From Flammeovirgaceae bacterium (GTDB taxonomy: Bacteria > Bacteroidota > Bacteroidia > Cytophagales > Cyclobacteriaceae), in NCBI GenBank assembly GCA_020635915.1, contig JACJYU010000002.1:620001-684000 (forward strand): a stretch of 64,000 bases of DNA, written 5' to 3'. Positions within the stretch are counted from its first letter, which is position 1. Each line of letters opens with the position of its first letter. A program made the position numbers and the translations under genes. Below are positions 36,272-44,887 of the stretch, one piece after another. The notes beneath the pieces were generated by a model. The model had not been told where the DNA came from, made no database searches, and worked only from the letters and a program-made list of their open reading frames with translations.

Positions 36272-37492
36272 ATGAATCGATATGCTATTTATTTATTGCT
36301 ATTCACTGCTTCCCTCTCAGTAGGGTTTGGGCAATCCAATTTGGATACCTACCTGGAATTGGCCGTGCAGAATAATCCTGGAATGAGGGCACGTTATGCA
36401 GAGTTTGATGCTGCCATGCAAAAGGTGCCTCAAATGGGTACATTGGAAGATCCGAATCTTCGCGTGTCTGCCTTTGGACAAATGGTGGAAACCCGCACGG
36501 GTGCACAGATGCTCAATCTTTCTTTGGAGCAGATGTTTCCCTGGTTTGGAACCCTAAAGGAGCAACGAAATGCAGCCGCCTTAAATGCAGAAGTCGCCTT
36601 TGAATCCTACAAAATTGAGAGGAACGAGCTGCGCCTAAAGGTAAAAGAATTGTACTATCCATTGTATGAATTGGATGAATCCATCCGGCTCAATGAAGCG
36701 AATTTAGAAATTCTGAAGACGCTAAAGGCTTTGGCCATTTCAAAATTTCAAAATGGCAATGGCAAGTTAAGTGATGCCTTGCGTGTAGACATAATGATCA
36801 ATGAAATTCACACGGACATTAACATACTGAAAGAAAAAAGGAAATCATTGGTCATCGCTTTCAACAAATCACTCAACCGCGATGTATTGGCAGAGGTACT
36901 GGTTGACGAACCCACTGAACTAACAACTCCGCTTACCCATAGAGACAGTCTTACAAACAATCCACAACTGGAGGCATTGCGAAAAAAAGTATCAGCATCA
37001 AAAGCAGCCGAGCGGGTGGCTGTCAAACAGGGTATGCCCAGGTTAGGAGTAGGCGTACAATACATAGTAACCCAAAAGCGGCCAGAGATGACTTTTGCGG
37101 ATAATGGACAGGATGCGTATATGGCCATGTTTTCTGTCTCGTTGCCCATTTACAGAAAAAAATATAAGGCAGCGGTCAAAGAGTCGCAACTGATGCAAAC
37201 CTCATTCACCGAAATGCAAACAGAAGTACAAAACAACCTCATTGCCCAATACGAGATGGCCAGCTTCGAGTTATCACGCGTGAAACAACAAGTGGATTTA
37301 TACAGTAGACAAGTGGCGCAGACAAAACAGATTATCACTTTGCTCACGACAGCTTATGGAAATGATGAAGCCGACTTTGAAGAGATACTCTCAATGCAGC
37401 AGGCGTTGTTGAAGTATGAGCTTTTAGAAATTACCGCGAAGAAGGAATACGCTTTGGCAATTGCAAAACTTGAATATTTAACGGCTAATTAA
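36272..37492 (+). CDS. cusC: TolC-family outer membrane factor of the metal pump (CusC-like)
   Basis: 406 residues from the ATG at 36272 (a TTG at 36266 overlaps the cusA stop). The signal peptide is MNRYAIYLLLFTASLSVGFG, followed by two long helical OEP repeats (AVQNNPGMRARYAEFDAAMQ, YQLAL-like spacing, VKELYYPLYELDESIRLNEA). It should form the trimeric outer membrane channel for the CusA/CusB pump. It is two bases after cusA and was surely cotranscribed. The next gene of the pump, cusB, is separated by a 343-base spacer filled with palindromic repeats. Confidence 0.88.
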   Translation: MNRYAIYLLLFTASLSVGFGQSNLDTYLELAVQNNPGMRARYAEFDAAMQKVPQMGTLEDPNLRVSAFGQMVETRTGAQMLNLSLEQMFPWFGTLKEQRNAAALNAEVAFESYKIERNELRLKVKELYYPLYELDESIRLNEANLEILKTLKALAISKFQNGNGKLSDALRVDIMINEIHTDINILKEKRKSLVIAFNKSLNRDVLAEVLVDEPTELTTPLTHRDSLTNNPQLEALRKKVSASKAAERVAVKQGMPRLGVGVQYIVTQKRPEMTFADNGQDAYMAMFSVSLPIYRKKYKAAVKESQLMQTSFTEMQTEVQNNLIAQYEMASFELSRVKQQVDLYSRQVAQTKQIITLLTTAYGNDEADFEEILSMQQALLKYELLEITAKKEYALAIAKLEYLTAN

Positions 37493-37535
37493 TGATAGCA
37501 ATAACTTTCAATATGGATTTGCACAAAATACTTTT

Positions 37536-37647
37536 CGTCATTCAGAGCGTCAGCGATGAATCCCTAATTTCAAGCATTAAAAAGGAGATTGTCGTACAGG
37601 CAGGCAATGATTTTAGAAAAGATTCTTCGCTCACGCTCAGAATGGCG
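37536..37647. repeat. Imperfect palindromic intergenic repeat, unit 1
   Basis: The 27-base ends 37536-37562 and 37621-37647 are inverted copies with 23 of 27 matches (core CGTCATTC...GAATC). This class of CGTCATTCTGAGCG-type palindrome is widespread as an intergenic repeat in bacterial genomes. It forms the left half of the 343-base spacer between cusC and cusB. Confidence 0.75.
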
Positions 37648-37676
37648 CAGGTGAGGGATGCTGGAGTACAATTAAA

Positions 37677-37795
37677 CCGTCATTGCGAGGGAGTCCCGGT
37701 AGCTATTAGCATTGGGTCGACTGTGGCAATCCCCAATTCGGAGCAAGGAATGGGAGATCGCCACACCCGCCTTTCAGTCGGGTTCGCGATGACGG
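37677..37795. repeat. Imperfect palindromic intergenic repeat, unit 2
   Basis: Ends CCGTCATTGCGAG (37677-37689) and TTCGCGATGACGG (37783-37795) are inverted copies with 11 of 13 matches. The inner part carries a second small palindrome (GGTAGCTATTAGC). An open frame of 106 codons (37492-37812) spans both units but is only a by-product of the repeats. With unit 1 this explains almost all of the 37493-37835 spacer. Confidence 0.75.
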
Positions 37796-37835
37796 CATTA
37801 ATTATAGAATAATTACAGTAAGAAAATAAGTAATC

Positions 37836-39623
37836 ATGAAAAATATATTTCAAAACAAATACGTACTCGTCATAATCACATTGATTATTGGCGTTACCAT
37901 CGGGTGGATTATCAACTCACCCTCCAATCAGTCCACAACCTCAGAGGAGCATCAACACGCTAATGGTTCAGAAATCTGGACGTGTAGTATGCACCCACAA
38001 ATTCGTCAGTCCGAACCCGGGTTGTGTCCTATTTGCGGAATGGAGCTGATCCCATTGGGCAATGATGACGATGGAGGTGATCCCCTGGAAGTGAAAATGA
38101 GTGAAACAGCAATGAAGCTGGCCAACATTCAAACAACTATCGTTGGGATGGGCAATTCCGTAAAAGAAGTAAGGCTAAACGGGAAGGTACAAGCTGACGA
38201 AAGAAGAAAGTCCTCTCAAGCTGCACACATCCCAGGAAGGATCGAACAATTGCTGGTCAACTTTACCGGGGAGTACGTGCAAAAAGGGCAAATGATTGCA
38301 CAAATCTATTCACCAGAACTTGTAACTGCACAACAGGAATTGTTTGAAGCCAACAAAATAAAAGATACACAACCCGAATTGTTTGTTGCGGCCCGCGAAA
38401 AATTGAAAAACTGGAAACTCACTGACAAACAAATTGATGCCATCATCGCCTCAGGAACCATCAGGGAACGATTTCCATTACTTGCCGATGTGTCCGGGGT
38501 GGTGCTGGAAAGGCGTGTGAGTGTGGGTGATTATGTAATGCGCGGTGCGCCCATTTACGATGTGGCAGACTTATCCCGTGTATGGGTATTGTTCGATGTT
38601 TATGAAAGTGATATGCCATGGATTAAAAAGAACAGCGACATTGAATTTACCATTAAGTCATTGCCAGGGGAAACATTTAGGGAAAAGGTTTCATTCATCG
38701 ATCCAGTTATCAATCCAGAAACGCGTGTCGCTACCGCAAGGGTGGAAATGGCCAACTCAGGCATGCACTTAAAGCCAGAAATGTTTGCCTCTGGAGTTGT
38801 GAAGAGTAATTTAAAAGCCGAGGGGGGCATGGTGGTTCCCAAGTCTGCAGTCCTGTGGACCGGAGAAAGGTCCGTTGTTTATGTCAAAAATGTAAATGAC
38901 AATAAAGTAAGCTTTAGAATGACAGAGGTAACACTTGGACCATCATTGGGTGATTCGTATATCATTAAAGACGGACTAACCGTAGGGCAAGAAGTGGTAA
39001 CTAACGGAACATTTACCATTGATGCAGCAGCACAGCTTGCTGGCAAACCCAGTATGATGAATCCGCCAGCTGGCGGAGGAGCTGTCATGACAGGCCATCA
39101 ACATGGTGAAACGAATGCCACTCCCCAACCAACAGAGGATCACAGCAAGCATCAAATGGGAGCCACTTTTGAAGTCAATGACAAATTCAAAAATCAAATT
39201 GGTGCTGTACTCCACCCGTATCTGAAATTAAAAGACGCCTTTGTAAACACCAATTCGGCCGAAGCTTCCAGCGCAGCAAAAGAAGTAAAAGCAACACTTG
39301 GGAAGGTAGACATGAAGCTGGTGAAAGGGGATGCCCACAATGCCTGGATGAAGTTATTGGAGGCACTCAATTCCTCCGTGGCAACCATGAGCACTTCCCC
39401 TGATGTGGAAGTGCAGCGCCAATCTTTTTCAACATTTACTGATCAATTCTATGCGGCCATCCAACAATTCAATGTTTCCGGATTGGAGGCCTATTATCAG
39501 TTCTGCCCCATGGCCAATAATAACAAAGGAGCTTATTGGATCAGCAAAACCAGCACTATCCAAAACCCATATTTTGGGAATAAAATGATGCGTTGTGGAG
39601 AAACTAAATTAGAACTTAAATAA
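37836..39623 (+). CDS. cusB: CusB-type periplasmic adaptor with metal-binding finger and DUF3347
   Basis: 595 residues. The N-terminal signal anchor (about 8-27) is followed by a heavy-metal-binding domain with Cys50, His53, Cys64 and Cys67 (WTCSMHP, CPICGMELIP). The membrane-fusion-protein core spans roughly 85-400 (RIEQLLVNFTGEYVQKGQMI lipoyl-like half, RVWVLFDVYESDMPW). The C-terminal DUF3347 domain is at about 445-595, ending with YQFCPMANNNKGAYW and MMRCGETK, motifs that can bind metal. It links CusA to the outer membrane channel and passes metal to the pump. It lies downstream of cusC after the repeat spacer. Confidence 0.92.
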   Translation: MKNIFQNKYVLVIITLIIGVTIGWIINSPSNQSTTSEEHQHANGSEIWTCSMHPQIRQSEPGLCPICGMELIPLGNDDDGGDPLEVKMSETAMKLANIQTTIVGMGNSVKEVRLNGKVQADERRKSSQAAHIPGRIEQLLVNFTGEYVQKGQMIAQIYSPELVTAQQELFEANKIKDTQPELFVAAREKLKNWKLTDKQIDAIIASGTIRERFPLLADVSGVVLERRVSVGDYVMRGAPIYDVADLSRVWVLFDVYESDMPWIKKNSDIEFTIKSLPGETFREKVSFIDPVINPETRVATARVEMANSGMHLKPEMFASGVVKSNLKAEGGMVVPKSAVLWTGERSVVYVKNVNDNKVSFRMTEVTLGPSLGDSYIIKDGLTVGQEVVTNGTFTIDAAAQLAGKPSMMNPPAGGGAVMTGHQHGETNATPQPTEDHSKHQMGATFEVNDKFKNQIGAVLHPYLKLKDAFVNTNSAEASSAAKEVKATLGKVDMKLVKGDAHNAWMKLLEALNSSVATMSTSPDVEVQRQSFSTFTDQFYAAIQQFNVSGLEAYYQFCPMANNNKGAYWISKTSTIQNPYFGNKMMRCGETKLELK

Positions 39624-39664
39624 GTACATAAATAAAAGCTAACTATAAATCAAATTTAACAAAC

Positions 39665-39889
39665 ATGAAAAATTCATTATTCTCAATCCTCATTGCGTTC
39701 GCATTGGCAACCACGCTTTCATTTTCATTAACTTCATGCGGAGGCCAAAAGACAGAAGAATCGCAAGAAATTGTTTATGCTTGCCCTATGCACCCTGAAG
39801 TAAAAGGGAAAGAAGGTGACACTTGCAATAAGTGTGGAATGGCCTTGGAGAAATTGGAAGAAACAGAAATGAATCACAAACAGCACTAA
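39665..39889 (+). CDS. Small lipoprotein with heavy-metal-binding domain
   Basis: 74 residues: a lipoprotein signal (LFSILIAFALATTLSFSLTS then Cys in LTSCG) and one heavy-metal-binding finger, YACPMHPEVKGKEGDTCNKC followed by GMALEKLEE. The same module occurs in CusB and twice in CopA, so the copper/silver operon carries four copies. It is probably a periplasmic Cu/Ag sponge or donor to the pump. It lies between cusB and the TlpA gene, 4 bases from the latter. Confidence 0.88.
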   Translation: MKNSLFSILIAFALATTLSFSLTSCGGQKTEESQEIVYACPMHPEVKGKEGDTCNKCGMALEKLEETEMNHKQH

Positions 39890-39893
39890 TTCC

Positions 39894-40361
39894 ATGATAA
39901 ATCTTATAAAAAGGGTTTCAATACTGATCATTCTTGCAGTTCTCCTACAGAATTGCAAGAAAAACCAATCAGATTTGGATAAGATTGAATTGCAAACACT
40001 AGATGGGACTCCCATTGATATGGATGATTTCAAAAACAAAACTGTCTTTATTAACTTCTGGGCTACCTGGTGCAAGCCATGTATTCAGGAAATGCCCACT
40101 ATCGCGAAGGCGCAAGAGGTACTAAAAGACAAAAATGTAGTATTTCTTTTTCCCTCCAACGAATCTGTGGATTTGATTGAAGGGTTTAAAGAAAGAAAAA
40201 GTTTTGATTTCAACTATGTCCAAAGTAAAAACCTGGAAGCGCTAAATATTGTAGCGCTTCCTACCACCTTCATTTTCAACCCAAAGGGAGAACTGATTTT
40301 CTCTGAGGCAGGTTTTAGGGACTGGAGTACCGAAGAAAACCTGGCATTAATAACCCACTAA
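39894..40361 (+). CDS. TlpA/ResA-like thioredoxin-fold lipoprotein
   Basis: 155 residues. The lipobox LLQNC near residue 21 suggests membrane anchoring on the periplasmic side. The thioredoxin fold has the active site WATWCKPCIQEMP and the cis-proline block ALPTTFIFNPKGEL. This should reduce disulfides of an envelope protein; in this setting a target such as the Cys-rich propeller lipoprotein encoded 10 bases downstream (CDCC motif) or copper-oxidised cysteines is plausible but inferred. Confidence 0.9.
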   Translation: MINLIKRVSILIILAVLLQNCKKNQSDLDKIELQTLDGTPIDMDDFKNKTVFINFWATWCKPCIQEMPTIAKAQEVLKDKNVVFLFPSNESVDLIEGFKERKSFDFNYVQSKNLEALNIVALPTTFIFNPKGELIFSEAGFRDWSTEENLALITH

Positions 40362-40371
40362 ACCCCTGACC

Positions 40372-41589
40372 ATGAACCGCATTATAATACTTACTTTTTT
40401 TACTGTTGCCCTTTTTTCCTGTTCTACTAAAAAGGGCAATACGGAAACCGCATTGATAATTCATCCGCAAGAATCACCTGCAAGCATAGAGAGCGCTGAA
40501 CCTTTTCTTTTCACAGACAAAAACGGAAAGACTTATTTATCGTGGATTGAAAAAAAAGATTCGGTACACCAATTTAAATATGCCACACGCAATGCTGGTT
40601 CATGGTCTGCGCCCACTTTAATCGCAGAAAGCAACAACTGGTTTGTCAACTGGGCTGACTACCCAATGATTGCAGCAGATGGAGCGCAAAATATTATTTC
40701 GCATGTGCTCAGTAAAAGTGGCACTGGAACTTTTGCTTACGATATAAAAATGTTTGCATCCAACGATGACGGAAAGGATTGGAACAATTCATTTGTCATT
40801 CACGATGACGGCAAACAAGCTGAGCACGGGTTTGTAACCATGGTGCCCTACAAAGAAAATCTATTCGTTTCCTGGTTGGACGGACGTAACACCGTAATGG
40901 AAGGTATGGAAAATATGGAGTCAGATAGTCATGGCGGTCATCATGGTGCCATGAGTTTGCGTGGTGCCATTGTAGACTTTAAAGGAAATAAAATCGATGA
41001 GTGGGAATTGGATAACAAAACCTGTGACTGTTGTCAAACAGGAGCTACTATTACGGATAATGGCCCCATCGTAGTTTACAGAGATCGATCAGATGAGGAA
41101 ATCAGGGATATGTCTATTGTACGATTAGTAAACGGAGAATGGACAACACCCAAAACCATTTTCCCTGACAACTGGAAGATCAAAGCCTGCCCGGTGAATG
41201 GTCCAAGAGTAGATGCCATTGGCAACACCCTGGCCATCGCCTGGTTTACCGCAAGCCAGGGAGAAGCACAGGTGAACCTTATCTTTTCAACGGATGGTGG
41301 CGCTACCTTTGAAAACCCGATTAGGATAGACGAAGGCCAGGCCATAGGCCGTGTTGACGTAGCCATGCTAGACACCGAAAATGCCATGGTAAGTTGGATG
41401 GAAGGCACTGACATCAAAGCGATGAAAATAAATCGCAATGGGTCGAAGGGAACACCTGTGGTTGTGGCCACTTCGTCAGAATCGCGCTCCAGTGGATTTC
41501 CTCAAATGACAAAGTCTGGTAATGAATTAGTTTTTGCCTGGACGGATGATACAGAGAAGAAGGTGAAGGTGGCCAGTCTTAAATTATAA
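40372..41589 (+). CDS. Sialidase-like beta-propeller lipoprotein with Met/His-rich and CxCC motifs
   Basis: 405 residues; lipobox LFSC with Cys17. The rest shows repeated BNR-like propeller blades (SNDDGKDWNN, FSTDGGATFENP, TWTDDT-like ends). It is not likely to be a real sialidase: the arginine triad is not evident. Two features point to metals: a Met/His-rich loop at residues of about 176-194 (MEGMENMESDSHGGHHGAM) and CDCC at 218-221. Related propeller proteins occur in Bacteroidota copper loci without an assigned function. It is in line with the cus and copA genes and is probably a periplasmic copper-binding protein. The 155 bases after it hold no gene. Confidence 0.78.
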   Translation: MNRIIILTFFTVALFSCSTKKGNTETALIIHPQESPASIESAEPFLFTDKNGKTYLSWIEKKDSVHQFKYATRNAGSWSAPTLIAESNNWFVNWADYPMIAADGAQNIISHVLSKSGTGTFAYDIKMFASNDDGKDWNNSFVIHDDGKQAEHGFVTMVPYKENLFVSWLDGRNTVMEGMENMESDSHGGHHGAMSLRGAIVDFKGNKIDEWELDNKTCDCCQTGATITDNGPIVVYRDRSDEEIRDMSIVRLVNGEWTTPKTIFPDNWKIKACPVNGPRVDAIGNTLAIAWFTASQGEAQVNLIFSTDGGATFENPIRIDEGQAIGRVDVAMLDTENAMVSWMEGTDIKAMKINRNGSKGTPVVVATSSESRSSGFPQMTKSGNELVFAWTDDTEKKVKVASLKL

Positions 41590-41744
41590 GCAGGTTTTGA
41601 TTTTAAAATCCAATTGTGATTTAACTGAGTTTTGTATGGCTCCGTGCCCTTCAATCTGATTGTAAAACATATAAACTATTCATCGAATTGTGTAACAAGA
41701 ACTGATTCGAAAGTGGCGAATTTTGATTAACAAAAAACATTAAA

Positions 41745-44246
41745 ATGATGCAGCACACTTATCAAATATCCGGAATGACCTGCAATGGTTGTCGAAGCCT
41801 TGTGGAAAAAACGCTTAACCAGGTAGATGGGATTGAAAAAGCAACGGTAGACTTAAAATCGGGTGAAGCCGTACTGACGATGAGCAGCCACGTGTCTTTG
41901 AAAAAATTACAAAAAGCGATGGCGGACGATGGAGGTACCTACAGTATTTCCATGCCAGGGGAGCATCAGCATCACAATCACGCCCACACGCCAGTAAAAA
42001 GCCCTAAAGGAAAAGGTACGGGCACCTACTATTGTCCCATGCATTGCGAGGGGGAAAAAACTTACGATCAACCCGGGGATTGTCCGGTTTGCGGAATGGA
42101 TTTGGTAGAGGAGGTCAGCTTGAGCAGTAAAAGCAATACACAATACACCTGCCCCATGCATCCGGAAATAGTGAAGGATGAGCCTGGCAGTTGTCCTATC
42201 TGCGGAATGGACTTAGTGCCGATGGAGGCAGATGAATCAGCCGAGAATAAAACGTACAATAAGTTACTCAAAAAATTCTGGATTGCTGCAGGCTTCACCT
42301 TCCCTATATTTCTGATTGCCATGTCAGAAATGGTTCCCAACAATCCTTTATATGAAATATTGGATTTAAAATACTGGAACTGGATTCAATTTGTTTTATC
42401 CATCCCGGTGGTTTTTTATGCCACCTGGATGTTCTTCGAACGCGCCTACAAATCCATTGTGACATGGAACCTCAATATGTTTACCCTGATTGGGATAGGT
42501 GCAGGAGTCGCCTGGCTGTTTAGTTTATTCGGATTGTTCTTTCCTGATGTATTTCCAGATCAATTCAAATCGGAACCGGGTACGGTGCATGTGTACTTTG
42601 AAGCGGCTACGGTCATTCTCACACTTGTATTACTGGGCCAGCTACTGGAAGCCCGCGCGCACGGCAAAACCAATTCTGCAATAAAGGAATTGTTGAAGCT
42701 GGCGCCCAACAAGGCATACCGGGTAGTGGATGGCCAGGAAGAGGAAATATCCATTGACGACATCAATGTAGGCGATTTGTTGCGCGTAAAGCCGGGGGAC
42801 AAAATCCCTGTGGATGGTGTAGTGGTGGAAGGGGAAAGCAATGTGGACGAATCCATGATTACCGGTGAGCCTATTCCGGTGAGCAAATCCATAGGGGATA
42901 AAGTGAGCTCGGGCACCATCAACGGAAACCAATCCTTTACCATGCGGGCAGAAAAAGTGGGTGCCGATACGCTGCTCTCTCAAATCATTGAGATGGTGAA
43001 CAAGGCCAGCAGAAGCCGTGCGCCTATTCAAAAGTTAGCCGATCAGATTTCAAGTTATTTTGTGCCAATCGTGGTGGTGGTCGCTGTTATTGCTTTTGCT
43101 ATTTGGGTCATCTTCGGTCCAGAGCCAAAATATGTGTATGCTTTTGTCAATGCAATCGCTGTGTTGATTATCGCGTGTCCTTGTGCATTGGGGCTGGCCA
43201 CTCCCATGTCTGTCATGGTGGGCGTGGGCAAAGGTGCAGGCATGGGTGTCCTCATAAAAAATGCAGAAGCATTGGAAACATTGAATAAGATTGATGTACT
43301 GATTGTAGATAAAACAGGTACCCTCACCGAAGGCAGGCCCTCGGTGGAAAAAACCATTTCCACCACTGAGAAATTCACCGACAGGGAAATACTTCAATAC
43401 ATTGCTTCGCTGAATCAGCTCAGTGAACACCCGTTGGCTGATGCTACTGTCAGGTTTGGAAAAGAACAAGGCGTAGATTTTCTAAAAGCGGAAAACTTCA
43501 ATTCCACTAGTGGTAAGGGCGTGTCAGGCACAGTAAATGATAAAAAAGTAGCCCTTGGCAATGAAAAAATGATGGAGGAAATAAATGTATCATTAACGGA
43601 TAAAGTACGTCTTAAAGGAGAAGCATTTCAAAAGGAAGGTAAAACCGTTTCCTTTCTTGCCATTGGAGCTGAAGTAGTTGGTTTCATCGCCATCGGGGAC
43701 GCGATCAAAAAAAATACAAAAGAAGCAATTAGGGGGCTGCAGGGGAATGGCATCGAGGTGATCATGCTTACAGGCGATAATGTCAATACCGCAGCAGCCG
43801 TTGCCTCCGAGTTGAACCTTGTGCATTTTAAAGCGGGCATGCTACCAGAAGATAAACTGAAAGAGGTTAAACGCTTGCAGGCAGAAGGTAAAAAAGTGGC
43901 CATGGCGGGCGATGGCATCAACGACTCCCCCGCCCTTGCACAAAGTGACGTAGGTATTGCCATGGGTACAGGTACCGATGTGGCAATTGAAAGTGCCGGT
44001 GTAACTTTGGTCAAAGGAGATTTGAAGGGTATCCTTAAAGCATTCAACCTCAGTAAAAAGGTAATGGGTAACATCAAACAAAATCTTTTCTTTGCCATGA
44101 TCTATAATACAGCAGGAATACCTATTGCAGCGGGGTTGCTATTTCCCTTCTTTGGTATCTTATTGAGCCCCATGATAGCGGCAGCAGCCATGAGCTTGAG
44201 TTCGGTCTCCGTAATTGCAAATAGTTTGAGGCTGAAAGCGGACTAG
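41745..44246 (+). CDS. copA: Cu(I)/Ag(I)-translocating P1B-type ATPase
   Basis: 833 residues. An N-terminal HMA domain (GMTCNGC, Cys13 and Cys16) is followed by two heavy-metal-binding fingers (YYCPMHCEGE...CPVCGMDL and YTCPMHPEIV...CPICGMDL). The ATPase core has the transport motif CPC (Cys478-Cys480), the phosphorylation site Asp522 in DKTGTLTEG, HP in LSEHPLADA, and GDGINDSPAL. It exports cytoplasmic Cu(I)/Ag(I). The start is ATGATG at 41745; the second ATG is equally possible. A clear -7 box was not found in the 155 bases upstream; three CGAAT/ATTCG motifs occur there (41684-41722). A broken second copy of its 3' end lies at 47.3 kb. Confidence 0.95.
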   Translation: MMQHTYQISGMTCNGCRSLVEKTLNQVDGIEKATVDLKSGEAVLTMSSHVSLKKLQKAMADDGGTYSISMPGEHQHHNHAHTPVKSPKGKGTGTYYCPMHCEGEKTYDQPGDCPVCGMDLVEEVSLSSKSNTQYTCPMHPEIVKDEPGSCPICGMDLVPMEADESAENKTYNKLLKKFWIAAGFTFPIFLIAMSEMVPNNPLYEILDLKYWNWIQFVLSIPVVFYATWMFFERAYKSIVTWNLNMFTLIGIGAGVAWLFSLFGLFFPDVFPDQFKSEPGTVHVYFEAATVILTLVLLGQLLEARAHGKTNSAIKELLKLAPNKAYRVVDGQEEEISIDDINVGDLLRVKPGDKIPVDGVVVEGESNVDESMITGEPIPVSKSIGDKVSSGTINGNQSFTMRAEKVGADTLLSQIIEMVNKASRSRAPIQKLADQISSYFVPIVVVVAVIAFAIWVIFGPEPKYVYAFVNAIAVLIIACPCALGLATPMSVMVGVGKGAGMGVLIKNAEALETLNKIDVLIVDKTGTLTEGRPSVEKTISTTEKFTDREILQYIASLNQLSEHPLADATVRFGKEQGVDFLKAENFNSTSGKGVSGTVNDKKVALGNEKMMEEINVSLTDKVRLKGEAFQKEGKTVSFLAIGAEVVGFIAIGDAIKKNTKEAIRGLQGNGIEVIMLTGDNVNTAAAVASELNLVHFKAGMLPEDKLKEVKRLQAEGKKVAMAGDGINDSPALAQSDVGIAMGTGTDVAIESAGVTLVKGDLKGILKAFNLSKKVMGNIKQNLFFAMIYNTAGIPIAAGLLFPFFGILLSPMIAAAAMSLSSVSVIANSLRLKAD

Positions 44247-44274
44247 AAATACGTTTAGCATTAAATAAATAATT

Positions 44275-44886
44275 ATGAGAATACTTCTAATAATAACCTG
44301 CCTTGCTTTCGTAACGGCATGTACCCGTTCAAATAAAGAAACTGCTACAACCGGGGAAGAATTAAAACCAGGTAAGTCTGAAATCCCAGAAGGCGTTATC
44401 ATTCAACCACAAACTGAAACGGACACCATAAAAGGAAGCCCCAAAGCCTATGCGGTTGGCAAAATTGGCGGTGCCAACTTCACTGTTAACTACTACTCCC
44501 CTGCCACACGTGGCAGGATGATTTGGGGCGGGCTGGTTGCTTATGATAATGTGTGGGTAACGGGCGCACATAAAGCCACGAGCATTGAATTTGATAAGGA
44601 TATTAAAATTGGGGGAACCATGGTACCATCAGGTAAGTATGCCTTCTTTACCATTCCAGGCAAAAATCTATGGACTATCATCATCAACAAAAACTGGAAT
44701 CAGCATCTGGCCGATGATTATTCCCAGGCAGAAGATGTCGTGCGGTTGGCGGTTGCCCCTGAAGTGGAAGAGCTGCCACAGGAAAGACTTCGCTATGTGA
44801 TAAAAGGGGATGGTGATAAAGCCGGTGAAATTATGTTGTATTGGGAGAAGCTGGAGGTATCATTACCCTTTGAAATAGTCAACTAA
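44275..44886 (+). CDS. DUF2911 family lipoprotein
   Basis: 203 residues with lipobox FVTAC near residue 16. The DUF2911 domain (about 55-195) shows VGKIGGANFTVNYYSPATRG, GAHKATSIEF, MVPSGKYAFFTIPG and a C-terminal strand pattern LYWEKLEVSLPF. Function is unknown; these are Bacteroidota envelope proteins. It is 28 bases after copA and 2 bases before an ABC permease, so it is probably part of the same transcript. Confidence 0.88.
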   Translation: MRILLIITCLAFVTACTRSNKETATTGEELKPGKSEIPEGVIIQPQTETDTIKGSPKAYAVGKIGGANFTVNYYSPATRGRMIWGGLVAYDNVWVTGAHKATSIEFDKDIKIGGTMVPSGKYAFFTIPGKNLWTIIINKNWNQHLADDYSQAEDVVRLAVAPEVEELPQERLRYVIKGDGDKAGEIMLYWEKLEVSLPFEIVN

Positions 44887-44887
44887 T

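Noticed and set aside
37492..37812. Open frame of 106 codons between cusC and cusB
   Set aside because: It consists almost entirely of two palindromic intergenic repeats; composition and translated motifs are those of repeats, not of a protein.
40372..41589. Sialidase function for the propeller lipoprotein
   Set aside because: The catalytic arginine triad and Tyr/Glu pair are not evident and the locus is for metal resistance.
41684..41722. CGAAT/ATTCG motifs before copA as a copper-regulator site
   Set aside because: The spacing is irregular, there is no CueR, CsoR or CopY-type gene in the window, and short motifs like these arise by chance in AT-rich DNA.
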